DNA from: Actinomycetes bacterium
Lineage (GTDB): Bacteria > Actinomycetota > Acidimicrobiia > Acidimicrobiales > UBA8190
Direction: 5' to 3'
Assembly: GCA_021779775.1 (NCBI GenBank)
Contig: JAJYAB010000022.1
Span: 1 to 12,702 of the forward strand
DNA length: 12,702 nt
The notes under the pieces are model-generated. The model made no database searches and was not told the DNA's origin. It saw nothing but the letters and a program-made list of their open reading frames with translations. Of the stretch, positions 1-6,016 are shown in pieces; position 1 is the first letter of the stretch; each line of letters begins with the position of its first letter. Made by a program: the position numbers and the translations under genes.

Positions 1-448
1 CGCGAAAGTAGGGAAAGACCGACGGTGGTCCCTGGAGAACTTTAAAGGAGCGTGCGCACGCCTCGCTCATGCCGCGCAGGCACGAGCGGCAGCGCCCGCA
101 CGGAGCGAAGTACTGGTATGCCACCCGGTCGCCGACGGCTAGGGGGCGGCCGGCCCAGTCACGCGTGACCCCCGCGCCGAGCGAGTGCACCACGCCGGTC
201 ATCTCGTGGCCGATGATCCGGCCGTCGTCGCGTCCCATGGCGGCCAGCCACCCGTCGCCGCGCCAGATGTGCAGGTCGGAGCCGCAGATGTTGGCCCGTG
301 TCACCCGGACGACGATGGCGCCCGGCTCTGGTCCCGGCACGGGGAGGTCGACGATCTCCATGTCGCGGCCCGGCCCGAAGAAGAGCGCGGCACGCCCGGT
401 CTCGGCTCGTGAAGTGACACTCGTTGGGGGGAAGATCGAGGTGCTCAC
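1..448 (-). CDS. Zn-dependent alcohol dehydrogenase (MDR family), N-terminal part; runs off left edge
   Basis: Zinc-dependent medium-chain dehydrogenase that would oxidise an alcohol using NAD(P)+ in the cytoplasm; only the first 149 residues (GroES-like catalytic domain) lie in the window. The catalytic-zinc region shows NICGSDLH (Cys55) and GHEMTG (His81, Glu82). The structural-zinc lobe shows CGRCRSCLRGMSEAC (Cys117, 120, 123, 131), so both zinc sites appear intact. The Rossmann NAD(P)-binding domain lies outside. The start is GTG at 448, preceded by AGAAGG; its first bases overlap the TGA of the upstream TetR gene (GTGA, 445-448), implying translational coupling. It is clearly different from the second Zn-dehydrogenase at 4282. 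The family assignment is secure; the substrate is unknown. Confidence 0.9.
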   Translation of the reverse strand, partial: MSTSIFPPTSVTSRAETGRAALFFGPGRDMEIVDLPVPGPEPGAIVVRVTRANICGSDLHIWRGDGWLAAMGRDDGRIIGHEMTGVVHSLGAGVTRDWAGRPLAVGDRVAYQYFAPCGRCRSCLRGMSEACARSFKVLQGPPSVFPYFR

Positions 449-1218
449 GTCGAGTCCCTTCTGATGGTAGGTCGACTGCCCTGCTCGTACACGGCCGTGG
501 CGAGCGCGGCACCGAGTGCCCGGGCCGCCGACTGCCCTGCTTCTTCCGGCGTGCGCCCGAAATCGCCCACGAGAGCTTCGGTGGCGAAGGCCGACAGGTG
601 TATGGCGAAGGTGTCTGTCAGCCACCGCGGCGGTTGCCCTTGGCTGCCGGCGGCATGCCATGCCATGCGTGTGAACTGCTGCACGAGCTGGTTTCGCGCC
701 ACCTTCCGGGTCTCGGCAACGTCGGCCAGCTCGCCGTCGAGCCCCTGGGCGAACGCGATCTCCCAGTAGATGCGTCCATGACGGGCGTTCATCCGGTGGA
801 TGGCGGGGAGGGCGACCTCGAGCCAGGCATGCACGTCCTGGTCGGTCGCTGGTCGAGGGATGTGGTCTCCGTAGCTCTGCATGGAGCTGGTGATCGCGGC
901 GGCGAGGAGCGCGTCGCGCGAGGCGAAGTGCCGGAAGACGGTGCGGCGTCCGATGCCGGCAGCCGCGGCGACATCTTCCACGCGAGTGGCCAGTCCACGT
1001 TCTGCCAGCACCGTCCTCGCAGCGCGGAGGATGCGATTTCGAGCGGTCAGCCGCTGTTCCTCGGGAAGAGTCAGAGCCTCGGGAAGAGTCAGAGCCTCGG
1101 GAAGGGTCAGGGTCCCACCCGGGCCGAGGTGGGGGCTGGCGGCAGGCGCGGGAGCCGACTGGGGCTCGACGTCGCCGAGCTCGTCTCCAATCCGTGCCTC
1201 GCCTGCTGTCAGCCCCAC
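445..1218 (-). CDS. TetR/AcrR-family transcriptional regulator
   Basis: Likely one-component ligand-responsive DNA-binding repressor. An N-terminal TetR helix-turn-helix is clear about 60 residues in: RNRILRAARTVLAERG, then VEDVAAAAGIGRRTVFRHFASRDALL. A helical, less conserved ligand-binding domain follows. I chose GTG at 1218 (257 aa) because AAGGGGGA sits just upstream of it; GTG at 1233 (262 aa) is in frame but has no good ribosome-binding site. Either start leaves an unusually long extension of roughly 55-60 residues before the HTH, low in complexity and containing LTLPEA repeats; I see no in-frame ATG, GTG or TTG nearer the HTH. The gene is divergent from the aldehyde dehydrogenase and coupled to the downstream alcohol dehydrogenase, so it probably controls one or both directions and perhaps itself. 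The effector is unknown. Confidence 0.9.
   Translation of the reverse strand: MGLTAGEARIGDELGDVEPQSAPAPAASPHLGPGGTLTLPEALTLPEALTLPEEQRLTARNRILRAARTVLAERGLATRVEDVAAAAGIGRRTVFRHFASRDALLAAAITSSMQSYGDHIPRPATDQDVHAWLEVALPAIHRMNARHGRIYWEIAFAQGLDGELADVAETRKVARNQLVQQFTRMAWHAAGSQGQPPRWLTDTFAIHLSAFATEALVGDFGRTPEEAGQSAARALGAALATAVYEQGSRPTIRRDST
1060..1113 (-). repeat. 18-bp tandem repeat (3 copies) inside the tetR 5' end
   Basis: Three head-to-tail 18-base units lie at 1060-1077, 1078-1095 and 1096-1113. The first two are identical; the third differs at a few bases. They keep frame and encode LTLPEA repeated in the N-terminal extension just before the HTH. This looks like slippage-prone in-frame expansion. 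Confidence 0.85.
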
Positions 1219-1242
1219 CCGTCCCCCTTGCACGCACTGCCC

Positions 1243-1271
1243 AGTCTCATCGTGACACCGCAGGGTGTCAA
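1243..1271 (-). promoter_or_regulatory. Candidate sigma-70-like promoter for tetR
   Basis: Read on the minus strand, a perfect TTGACA (1271-1266) is followed after 17 bases by GAGACT (1248-1243). The -35 is excellent and the -10 is weak (3 of 6). The predicted start near 1236 would give a leader of about 18 bases to the GTG at 1218. The palindrome at 1253-1270 overlaps the -35 and spacer, as expected for autoregulation. Confidence 0.4.
1253..1270. promoter_or_regulatory. Candidate operator: 7-4-7 inverted repeat
   Basis: TGACACC-GCAG-GGTGTCA is a perfect inverted repeat with 7-base arms and a 4-base spacer. It lies directly upstream of tetR and overlaps that gene's candidate -35 hexamer and spacer. 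Size and placement fit a TetR-family operator; binding is inferred, not shown. Confidence 0.5.
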
Positions 1272-1287
1272 CCGGGTCTGCGGGTGC

Positions 1288-1305
1288 TGCAGCGCCGGCG
1301 CTGCA
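1288..1305. promoter_or_regulatory. Perfect 18-bp palindrome in the divergent control region
   Basis: TGCAGCGCCGGCGCTGCA is fully self-complementary with no spacer. It lies between the two divergent transcription units, 17 bases from the 1253-1270 inverted repeat. It could be a second regulator site. It has no T-run and is not at a gene end, so it does not look like a terminator. Confidence 0.4.
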
Positions 1306-1322
1306 CTGATGGTCCCGTACGC

Positions 1323-1358
1323 TAGCTTTCGACCGTGCGGTAGCTTATGACCGTGCCG
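1323..1358. repeat. Two tandem 18-bp imperfect direct repeats upstream of the aldehyde dehydrogenase
   Basis: TAGCTTTCGACCGTGCGG (1323-1340) is followed immediately by TAGCTTATGACCGTGCCG (1341-1358); 15 of 18 positions match. The pair lies just upstream of the candidate -35 at 1368, where an activator or repressor could bind as a tandem dimer. No coding explanation is apparent. Confidence 0.6.
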
Positions 1359-1367
1359 AGGCTCATC

Positions 1368-1397
1368 TCGACACTCTATGGTGCCACACAGTATGGT
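1368..1397 (+). promoter_or_regulatory. Candidate promoter for the aldehyde dehydrogenase
   Basis: TCGACA (1368-1373; 5 of 6 to TTGACA) is followed by an 18-base spacer and TATGGT (1392-1397; 4 of 6 to TATAAT). A start near 1404 would place the ATG codons at 1378 and 1393 upstream of the transcript, favouring GTG 1453 as the translation start. TATGGTGCC occurs twice here (1378-1386 and 1392-1400, 14 bases apart), the second copy covering the -10. Confidence 0.35.
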
Positions 1398-1452
1398 GCC
1401 GGCATCGCGTGGGGCCATCGGCGCCGCACGACGAGGGGGAAGCGAGGTCGAG

Positions 1453-2901
1453 GTGACGATCATCCTCCCGAGGGCCGCAGCCCGGATCGGTGGTGCTTGG
1501 CCGGAGGACGGCACGCCGTTCGTGTGCGAGAACCCAGCGGACGGCTCGGTGCTCTGTGAACTGCCGGCTACACCTGTCGACCAGGTCGGCAGGGCGTTGC
1601 AGCAGGCGAGGGCCGCCTTCGAAGGTGAGTGGGGATCGACCTCTCCGGGGCGTCGCCAGCGCCTGCTCGACGGCTTGGCCCGCCTTGTCGAGGACCACGC
1701 CGATGAGCTCGCCGCGCTGGAGAGCGCGGAGAACGGGGTGCCGCTCGACCTCGTACGGAGGTTCTCGGTTGCCGCGCTCGCCAAGAACCTGGCGTACTTC
1801 GCCTCGTGGATCGACAAGTTCGGGGGCGAGGTCGTGCCGCTCAGCGCCTCTGGCGCGCTTGACTACGTCGTTCCCGAGCCCTATGGCGTGGTCGCCGTTC
1901 TCACCGCGTACAACACGCCGTCGTTGTTCCTCGGCTCCAAGGTCGGTCCTGCGCTCGCCACGGGCAACACGGTCGTGGTCAAGCCGTCTCCGCTCGCCTC
2001 GCTCCCAGCGCTGCGCTTCGCCGAGCTGTGCACGGAAGCTGGCCTGCCCGACGGGGTGGTGAACGTCGTTCTTGGTGGGGTGGAGCAGGGGCAGGCTCTG
2101 GTCGGGCATCCGGATGTGGACAGGGTCAGCTTCACCGGCTCGCGCGCAGCGGGACGCGAGGTCTCTCGGCGGGCAGCCGACCGGCTTGTTCCCGTCGCGC
2201 TCGAGCTTGGTGGCAAGTCACCCAACGTCGTGTTCGCCGATGCGGACCTCGGTCGGGTCGGTCTCGGTGCGGCGATCGGTGCCTTTGCCCTCACCGGTCA
2301 GGCGTGCGTGGCCGGCAGCCGACTGTTCATCGAGCGGTCGGTGCTGCACGACGTCCTTCCCGCCGTTGTGGCGGCGACCAAGCTGCTGCCGGTGGGTGAT
2401 CCGGCAGCTCGGGGTACGGTGCTCGGTCCGTTGATCTCGGCTACGCAACGTCAACGGGTGGAGGACATCCTCGCTCGTGCTGTCGACGATGGCGCTGAGG
2501 TCGTGTGCGGTGGCGACCGCCCGGGGGGTGACCTGGCCGCCGGGTACTTCCTTAACCCGGCCATCGTCGTAGGTGCCTCGCACCAATCCGAGCTGGTCCG
2601 CGAGGAGATCTTTGGTCCGGTTGCCGCGGTCCTCCCCTTCGATGACGAGGAGGAGCTCGTGGCACTGGCCAACGACACGCCCTACGGGCTGGCCGCAGGC
2701 GTGTGGACTCGCGATGTCGGCCGGGCCCACCGAATTGCCAGACGTATCCGGGCCGGCACCGTGTGGGTCAACGGTTATGGCGTCGTTCCGCACAACGCGC
2801 CCTTCGGCGGTTTCAAGCAGAGCGGGCAGGGGCGCGAGGGCGGCCGCTGGGCGATGGAGCTCTACAGCCAACCGAAGAACGTCCACGTTGACCTCGGTTG
2901 A
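1453..2901 (+). CDS. NAD(P)+-dependent aldehyde dehydrogenase
   Basis: Aldehyde dehydrogenase superfamily enzyme (482 aa, normal length) oxidising an aldehyde to the carboxylate in the cytoplasm. From the GTG at 1453 the catalytic glutamate is Glu251 in LELGGKSPN and the nucleophile is Cys285 in GQACVAGSR; the 34-residue spacing matches the canonical family. NAD-site elements FTGSRAAGREV and EEIFGPV (Glu385) and the C-terminal NAPFGGFKQSGQGREGG are also present. GTG 1453 has GAGG five bases upstream and starts the recognisable domain. In-frame ATG codons at 1378 and 1393 would add up to 25 unconserved residues and lie across the candidate promoter. The gene is divergent from tetR and probably acts after an alcohol dehydrogenase of this cluster. 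The exact substrate is unknown. Confidence 0.93.
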   Translation: MTIILPRAAARIGGAWPEDGTPFVCENPADGSVLCELPATPVDQVGRALQQARAAFEGEWGSTSPGRRQRLLDGLARLVEDHADELAALESAENGVPLDLVRRFSVAALAKNLAYFASWIDKFGGEVVPLSASGALDYVVPEPYGVVAVLTAYNTPSLFLGSKVGPALATGNTVVVKPSPLASLPALRFAELCTEAGLPDGVVNVVLGGVEQGQALVGHPDVDRVSFTGSRAAGREVSRRAADRLVPVALELGGKSPNVVFADADLGRVGLGAAIGAFALTGQACVAGSRLFIERSVLHDVLPAVVAATKLLPVGDPAARGTVLGPLISATQRQRVEDILARAVDDGAEVVCGGDRPGGDLAAGYFLNPAIVVGASHQSELVREEIFGPVAAVLPFDDEEELVALANDTPYGLAAGVWTRDVGRAHRIARRIRAGTVWVNGYGVVPHNAPFGGFKQSGQGREGGRWAMELYSQPKNVHVDLG

Positions 2902-2954
2902 CCGGGTCGTACCGGTCGGGTGCTTCTTTCGGAGCTGGCGTGGTGGCCAGGCAT

Positions 2955-2983
2955 GAGACGATCGCCGTCGCATGTGCTAGAAC
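2955..2983 (+). promoter_or_regulatory. Weak candidate promoter upstream of the acyl-CoA dehydrogenase
   Basis: In the 2902-3115 gap, GAGACG (2955-2960) is followed after 17 bases by TAGAAC (2978-2983; 4 of 6), which carries an extended -10 TG at 2975-2976. It could start the 3116-6919 gene run separately from the aldehyde dehydrogenase. Read-through from upstream is equally possible, as I see no convincing terminator: only 5-6-bp hairpins at 2900-2917 and 2935-2950, without a U-tract. Confidence 0.25.
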
Positions 2984-3055
2984 CGCTGACCGGAGGGCAT
3001 CGCCGGGAGCCGGCGAACGGCCCCAGCGCTCCGGCCGAGCCGGTGACCGGTCCAG

Positions 3056-3085
3056 GTCCACGGTCTGAGATGTCCACGGTCCGAG
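3056..3085. repeat. Two 14-bp direct repeats upstream of the acyl-CoA dehydrogenase
   Basis: GTCCACGGTCTGAG (3056-3069) and GTCCACGGTCCGAG (3072-3085) differ at one base and are 16 bases apart, ending 30 bases before the ATG at 3116. They are noncoding and could be a regulator site or a chance duplication. Confidence 0.5.
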
Positions 3086-3115
3086 GTACAGCACGAGACA
3101 GCGAAGCGAGGCCCG

Positions 3116-4285
3116 ATGGATTTCGACCTTCCCCCTGCTGACGACCCGTCCCGGCGCGCGGTCATCGACTGGCTGGCAGCGAACCCGTCCCCGAGCGGGC
3201 GGCAGTTGGCGGAGGCCGGGTATGTCGTCCCACATTGGCCCGCGCCGTGGGGCCTGGATGCCGACCCCGTCCAGCAGCTCGTCATCGACGAAGAGCTGGC
3301 TGCGGCCGGTGTGCGCCGGCCGATCAATCCGATCGGGATCGGGTGGGCCGGTCCCACGATCCTGCATGCCGGCACGCGCGAGCAGCAGCAGCGCTACCTG
3401 CCGGGACTGTTGGCCGGTGAGGACTTCTGGTGCCAGCTGTTCTCCGAGCCGGGGGCCGGTTCGGACCTGGCGAACCTGGCGACCAGCGCTGTACGCGACG
3501 GCGACGAGTACGTGGTCAACGGTCAGAAGGTCTGGAACTCGGGAGCCCATTGGGCCCGGTTCGGTATCCTCATCGCTCGTACCAACCCGGAGGTTCCCAA
3601 GCACCAGGGAGTCTCGTACTTCGTGTGCCCGATGGACCTGCCGGGCATCGAGGTCCGGCCGCTCATCGAGCTGACCGGTGCACACCTCTTCAACGAGGTG
3701 TTCTTCACCGACGTCCGGATACCGGCCGAGAACCTGATCGGCGAGGAGAACCGGGGCTGGGAGCTAGCCAAGGTGACCCTCGGCAACGAGCGGGTCTCCC
3801 TGTCGGCTGGCGGTGCGCTGTGGGGTAGTGGGCCGACAGCCCAGGATCTCATCTCGCTGGTCCGCGAACGTGGCGGCGTGGCCGACCCCCTGCTGCGCCA
3901 GCGTGTCGCCCAGCTGCACATCGATGACGAGATCCTCCGGCTGATCCGCCTGCGCACGGTCACGGCTGCGATCAAGGGGGTGCCGCCCGGTCCTGAGGCG
4001 TCGATCCGCAAGGTGCTGTCGGACCATCATGGCCAGGCGATCATGGGGCTGGCGAAGGATCTGTCGGGCTCGGGAGGCATGTTGACCGATGTCGGGCCGC
4101 TCGGCGCTCCGGCAGAGCTGTGGCACCACGGGTTCCTGTTCGCCACCGCGCTGACGATCGGCGGGGGCACATCTGAGGTCCAGCGCAACATCGTCGCGGA
4201 GCGGGTGCTCGGCCTGCCGCATGACCTCGACGCCGATGCGGGTCTGAGCTGGTCCGAGGCGCAGCGGGCGCGGCGAGCGTCGTGA
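3116..4285 (+). CDS. Acyl-CoA dehydrogenase (FAD-dependent)
   Basis: Flavoprotein (389 aa, usual length) forming the alpha,beta double bond of an acyl-CoA. The first family signature is visible as LFSEPGAGSDLANL (residues 108-121), followed by NGQKVWNSGAHWARFGILIARTN and the C-terminal GGGTSEVQRNIVAERVLGLP. The residue aligned with the MCAD-type catalytic Glu (YEGTS) is Gly350. Glu225 in LGNERVSLSAGG instead aligns with the base used by isovaleryl-CoA and long-chain acyl-CoA dehydrogenases. That alignment is by eye, but points to a substrate range outside simple straight-chain fatty acids. ATG 3116 has GCGAGG upstream. The stop overlaps the next start (GTGA, 4282-4285). Electron acceptor and substrate are unknown. 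Confidence 0.93.
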   Translation: MDFDLPPADDPSRRAVIDWLAANPSPSGRQLAEAGYVVPHWPAPWGLDADPVQQLVIDEELAAAGVRRPINPIGIGWAGPTILHAGTREQQQRYLPGLLAGEDFWCQLFSEPGAGSDLANLATSAVRDGDEYVVNGQKVWNSGAHWARFGILIARTNPEVPKHQGVSYFVCPMDLPGIEVRPLIELTGAHLFNEVFFTDVRIPAENLIGEENRGWELAKVTLGNERVSLSAGGALWGSGPTAQDLISLVRERGGVADPLLRQRVAQLHIDDEILRLIRLRTVTAAIKGVPPGPEASIRKVLSDHHGQAIMGLAKDLSGSGGMLTDVGPLGAPAELWHHGFLFATALTIGGGTSEVQRNIVAERVLGLPHDLDADAGLSWSEAQRARRAS

Positions 4286-5385
4286 GCCCGCAGCGGGCAT
4301 CTGCCCTGGTCTTGGAGGAGCCTCGCCGGCTTCAGGAACGTGAGCTCCCGCTGCCGGAGATCACCGAGGACACCGGAGTGCTTCGCGTCGAGGCATGCGG
4401 GCTCTGCGGTACCGACCACGAACAGTTCACCGGCCATCTGCCCGCCGGCTTCTCATTCGTCCCCGGGCACGAGATCGTCGGAACGGTCGAAGAGGTTGGC
4501 TCGGTTGCCGCCGCACGATGGGGGGTCCAGGCAGGCGACCGGGTCGCCGTTGAGGTGTTCCAGTCCTGCGGCGAGTGCCCACCGTGCCAGGCCGGCGAGT
4601 ACCGGCGCTGCGCGCGTCACGGTCTCGCCGACATGTTCGGCTTTGTCGACGTCGACCGGGCGCCCGGCCTGTGGGGCGGGTACGCGACCCATCTCCATCT
4701 GCCGCCCGACACGTTGCTGCTGCCGGTTCCCGCCGGGATCGACCCAGTGCTGGCGACAGTGTTCAACCCGCTGGGCGCCGGCATCCGCTGGGGCGTCGAG
4801 GTTCCTGGGATGCAGCCCGGAGAGGTGGTGGCCGTGCTCGGGCCGGGGATTCGGGGGCTGTGCGTAGCCAGTGCCGCCAAGCAGGCGGGGGCGGGGTTCG
4901 TCATGGTCACCGGTCTCGGGGCTCGCGACCGTGGGCGGCTCGCCCTGGCGCAGGAGTTCGGCGCCGATCTCGCCGTGGATGTTGCCGACACCGACCCGGC
5001 TGGCGCGTTGCACGACGCCACCGGAGGCCTGGCCGACGTGGTCGTCGATGTGACGGCACGAGCTCCTGGCGCGCTTGCACAGGCGGTCTCGCTGGCACGG
5101 CCCGGCGGTCGCATCGTCGTGGCCGGCACCCGGGGATCGATGGACACTCCGGGGTTCGTGCCGGATCTGATCGTCTACAAGGAGCTGCACATCATGGGAG
5201 CACTCGGGGTCGACGCCCCTGCCTATCGCCGGGCCTTCGACCTCCTCGCCGCAGGCACCTACCCGTTCGCCGCGCTGCCTCGTCGTGTCGAGCCGCTCGA
5301 TGCCGGTCGAGTCGGCTCGTTGCTCTCCACCATGGCAGGGGAGGGCGACGCCGAGCCGCCTGTGCACGCGGTGGTCGTGCCGTGA
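4282..5385 (+). CDS. Zn-dependent alcohol dehydrogenase (MDR family)
   Basis: Complete zinc-binding medium-chain dehydrogenase (367 aa) expected to interconvert an alcohol and an aldehyde or ketone with NAD(P). Catalytic zinc ligands are Cys42 in GLCGTDHEQF and His63-Glu64 in VPGHEIVG. The structural-zinc lobe is CGECPPCQAGEYRRC (Cys96, 99, 102, 110). The Rossmann fold follows, with the glycine-rich VLGPGIRGLC around residue 186. The C-terminal part continues through RPGGRIVVAG and is full length. Translation starts at GTG 4282, sharing four bases with the acyl-CoA dehydrogenase stop, and ends in a second GTGA overlap with the next gene, so expression is probably coupled. It differs clearly from the minus-strand dehydrogenase at 1-448, so the cluster has two distinct enzymes of this family. 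The substrate is unknown. Confidence 0.93.
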   Translation: MSPQRASALVLEEPRRLQERELPLPEITEDTGVLRVEACGLCGTDHEQFTGHLPAGFSFVPGHEIVGTVEEVGSVAAARWGVQAGDRVAVEVFQSCGECPPCQAGEYRRCARHGLADMFGFVDVDRAPGLWGGYATHLHLPPDTLLLPVPAGIDPVLATVFNPLGAGIRWGVEVPGMQPGEVVAVLGPGIRGLCVASAAKQAGAGFVMVTGLGARDRGRLALAQEFGADLAVDVADTDPAGALHDATGGLADVVVDVTARAPGALAQAVSLARPGGRIVVAGTRGSMDTPGFVPDLIVYKELHIMGALGVDAPAYRRAFDLLAAGTYPFAALPRRVEPLDAGRVGSLLSTMAGEGDAEPPVHAVVVP

Positions 5386-5969
5386 GCCCGAGCATGCCAC
5401 GCATCCCGCTCCTGCCAGCTGATGAGGCCCGGGCTGCTGCCAGCGCTGCCGGTGTGCCGGAGATGATGGCCGAGCTCGCGGTGTTCCGGGTCCTTCTGCA
5501 GAACCCGCCCGTCGCTGTTGCGCTGAACGACATGCTGAGCGCGCTGCTGTGGCATGGCCGGCTCGATGCCCGCCTGCGCGAGCTGATCATCATGCGCATC
5601 GGGTGGAGCACCGACTCGGTCTACGAGTGGACCCAGCATTGGCGGGTGGCCACGCACCTTGGTGTCGACCATGATGATCTGCTGGCGGTGCGTGACTGGG
5701 AGCGCAGCGACCGTTTCGGTGCGGCAGAGCGGGCGGTCCTCGCTGCGACCGACGAGACCTTGGCCCACGGCACGATCAGCGATGTCACGTGGCGCGAGTG
5801 CGTCGAGGCCATCGGCGACACCGACGCGTTGGTCGAGCTCGTCGTCGCCATCGGGAACTGGCGCCTGTTCTCATCGCTGCTGCGATCGCTCGAGGTGCCG
5901 CTCGAAGACGGGGTCGACCCCTGGCCGCCGGACGGGCGCTCACCCGGTGGGACACCTTCGGAACGTTAG
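5382..5969 (+). CDS. Carboxymuconolactone decarboxylase-family (AhpD-like fold) protein
   Basis: Small helical protein (195 aa from GTG 5382, or 191 aa from ATG 5394) of the CMD/AhpD-like superfamily. The core motif is RLRELIIMRIGW followed by STDSVYEWTQHWRVATHLGV (about residues 64-95). Relatives carry Cys at one or both positions of the CxxCxxxH redox motif; here these appear as Ser79 and Glu82 with His86 kept, so peroxidase or disulfide chemistry is unlikely. The only cysteine I see is in WREC, away from the motif. GTG 5382 overlaps the upstream stop by four bases and is the default choice; ATG 5394 is a reasonable alternative. Members of this family often accompany catabolic dehydrogenases without a known reaction, so a decarboxylase function should not be assumed. 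Confidence 0.85.
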   Translation: MSPSMPRIPLLPADEARAAASAAGVPEMMAELAVFRVLLQNPPVAVALNDMLSALLWHGRLDARLRELIIMRIGWSTDSVYEWTQHWRVATHLGVDHDDLLAVRDWERSDRFGAAERAVLAATDETLAHGTISDVTWRECVEAIGDTDALVELVVAIGNWRLFSSLLRSLEVPLEDGVDPWPPDGRSPGGTPSER

Positions 5970-5972
5970 ACC

Positions 5973-6002
5973 GATGACCGGCGACACGATGACCGGCGAC
6001 AG
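5973..6002 (+). repeat. 15-bp tandem duplication between the CMD-family gene and the esterase
   Basis: GATGACCGGCGACAC (5973-5987) is followed by GATGACCGGCGACAG (5988-6002), identical at 14 of 15 bases. It fills most of the 47-base gap between genes and ends just before the esterase ribosome-binding site GGAGG (6005-6009). A short open frame from ATG 5974 spans it (see rejected items). Confidence 0.75.
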
Positions 6003-6016
6003 ATGGAGGATCCGGT

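Noticed and set aside
1060..1113. CRISPR-like array
   Set aside because: Units are directly adjacent without spacers, only 18 bases long and in frame within tetR.
1288..1305. Rho-independent terminator
   Set aside because: Palindrome has no loop or T-run and sits between divergent gene starts, not at a gene end.
1378..1452. N-terminal extension of the aldehyde dehydrogenase from ATG 1378 or 1393
   Set aside because: The added residues do not resemble the family, the ATGs overlap the candidate promoter and direct repeat, and GTG 1453 has a ribosome-binding site.
4575..5381. Upstream in-frame extension of the CMD-family gene inside the second alcohol dehydrogenase
   Set aside because: Open only because of GC bias; the translation is Arg-rich with no homology, and the CMD domain starts at about 5382.
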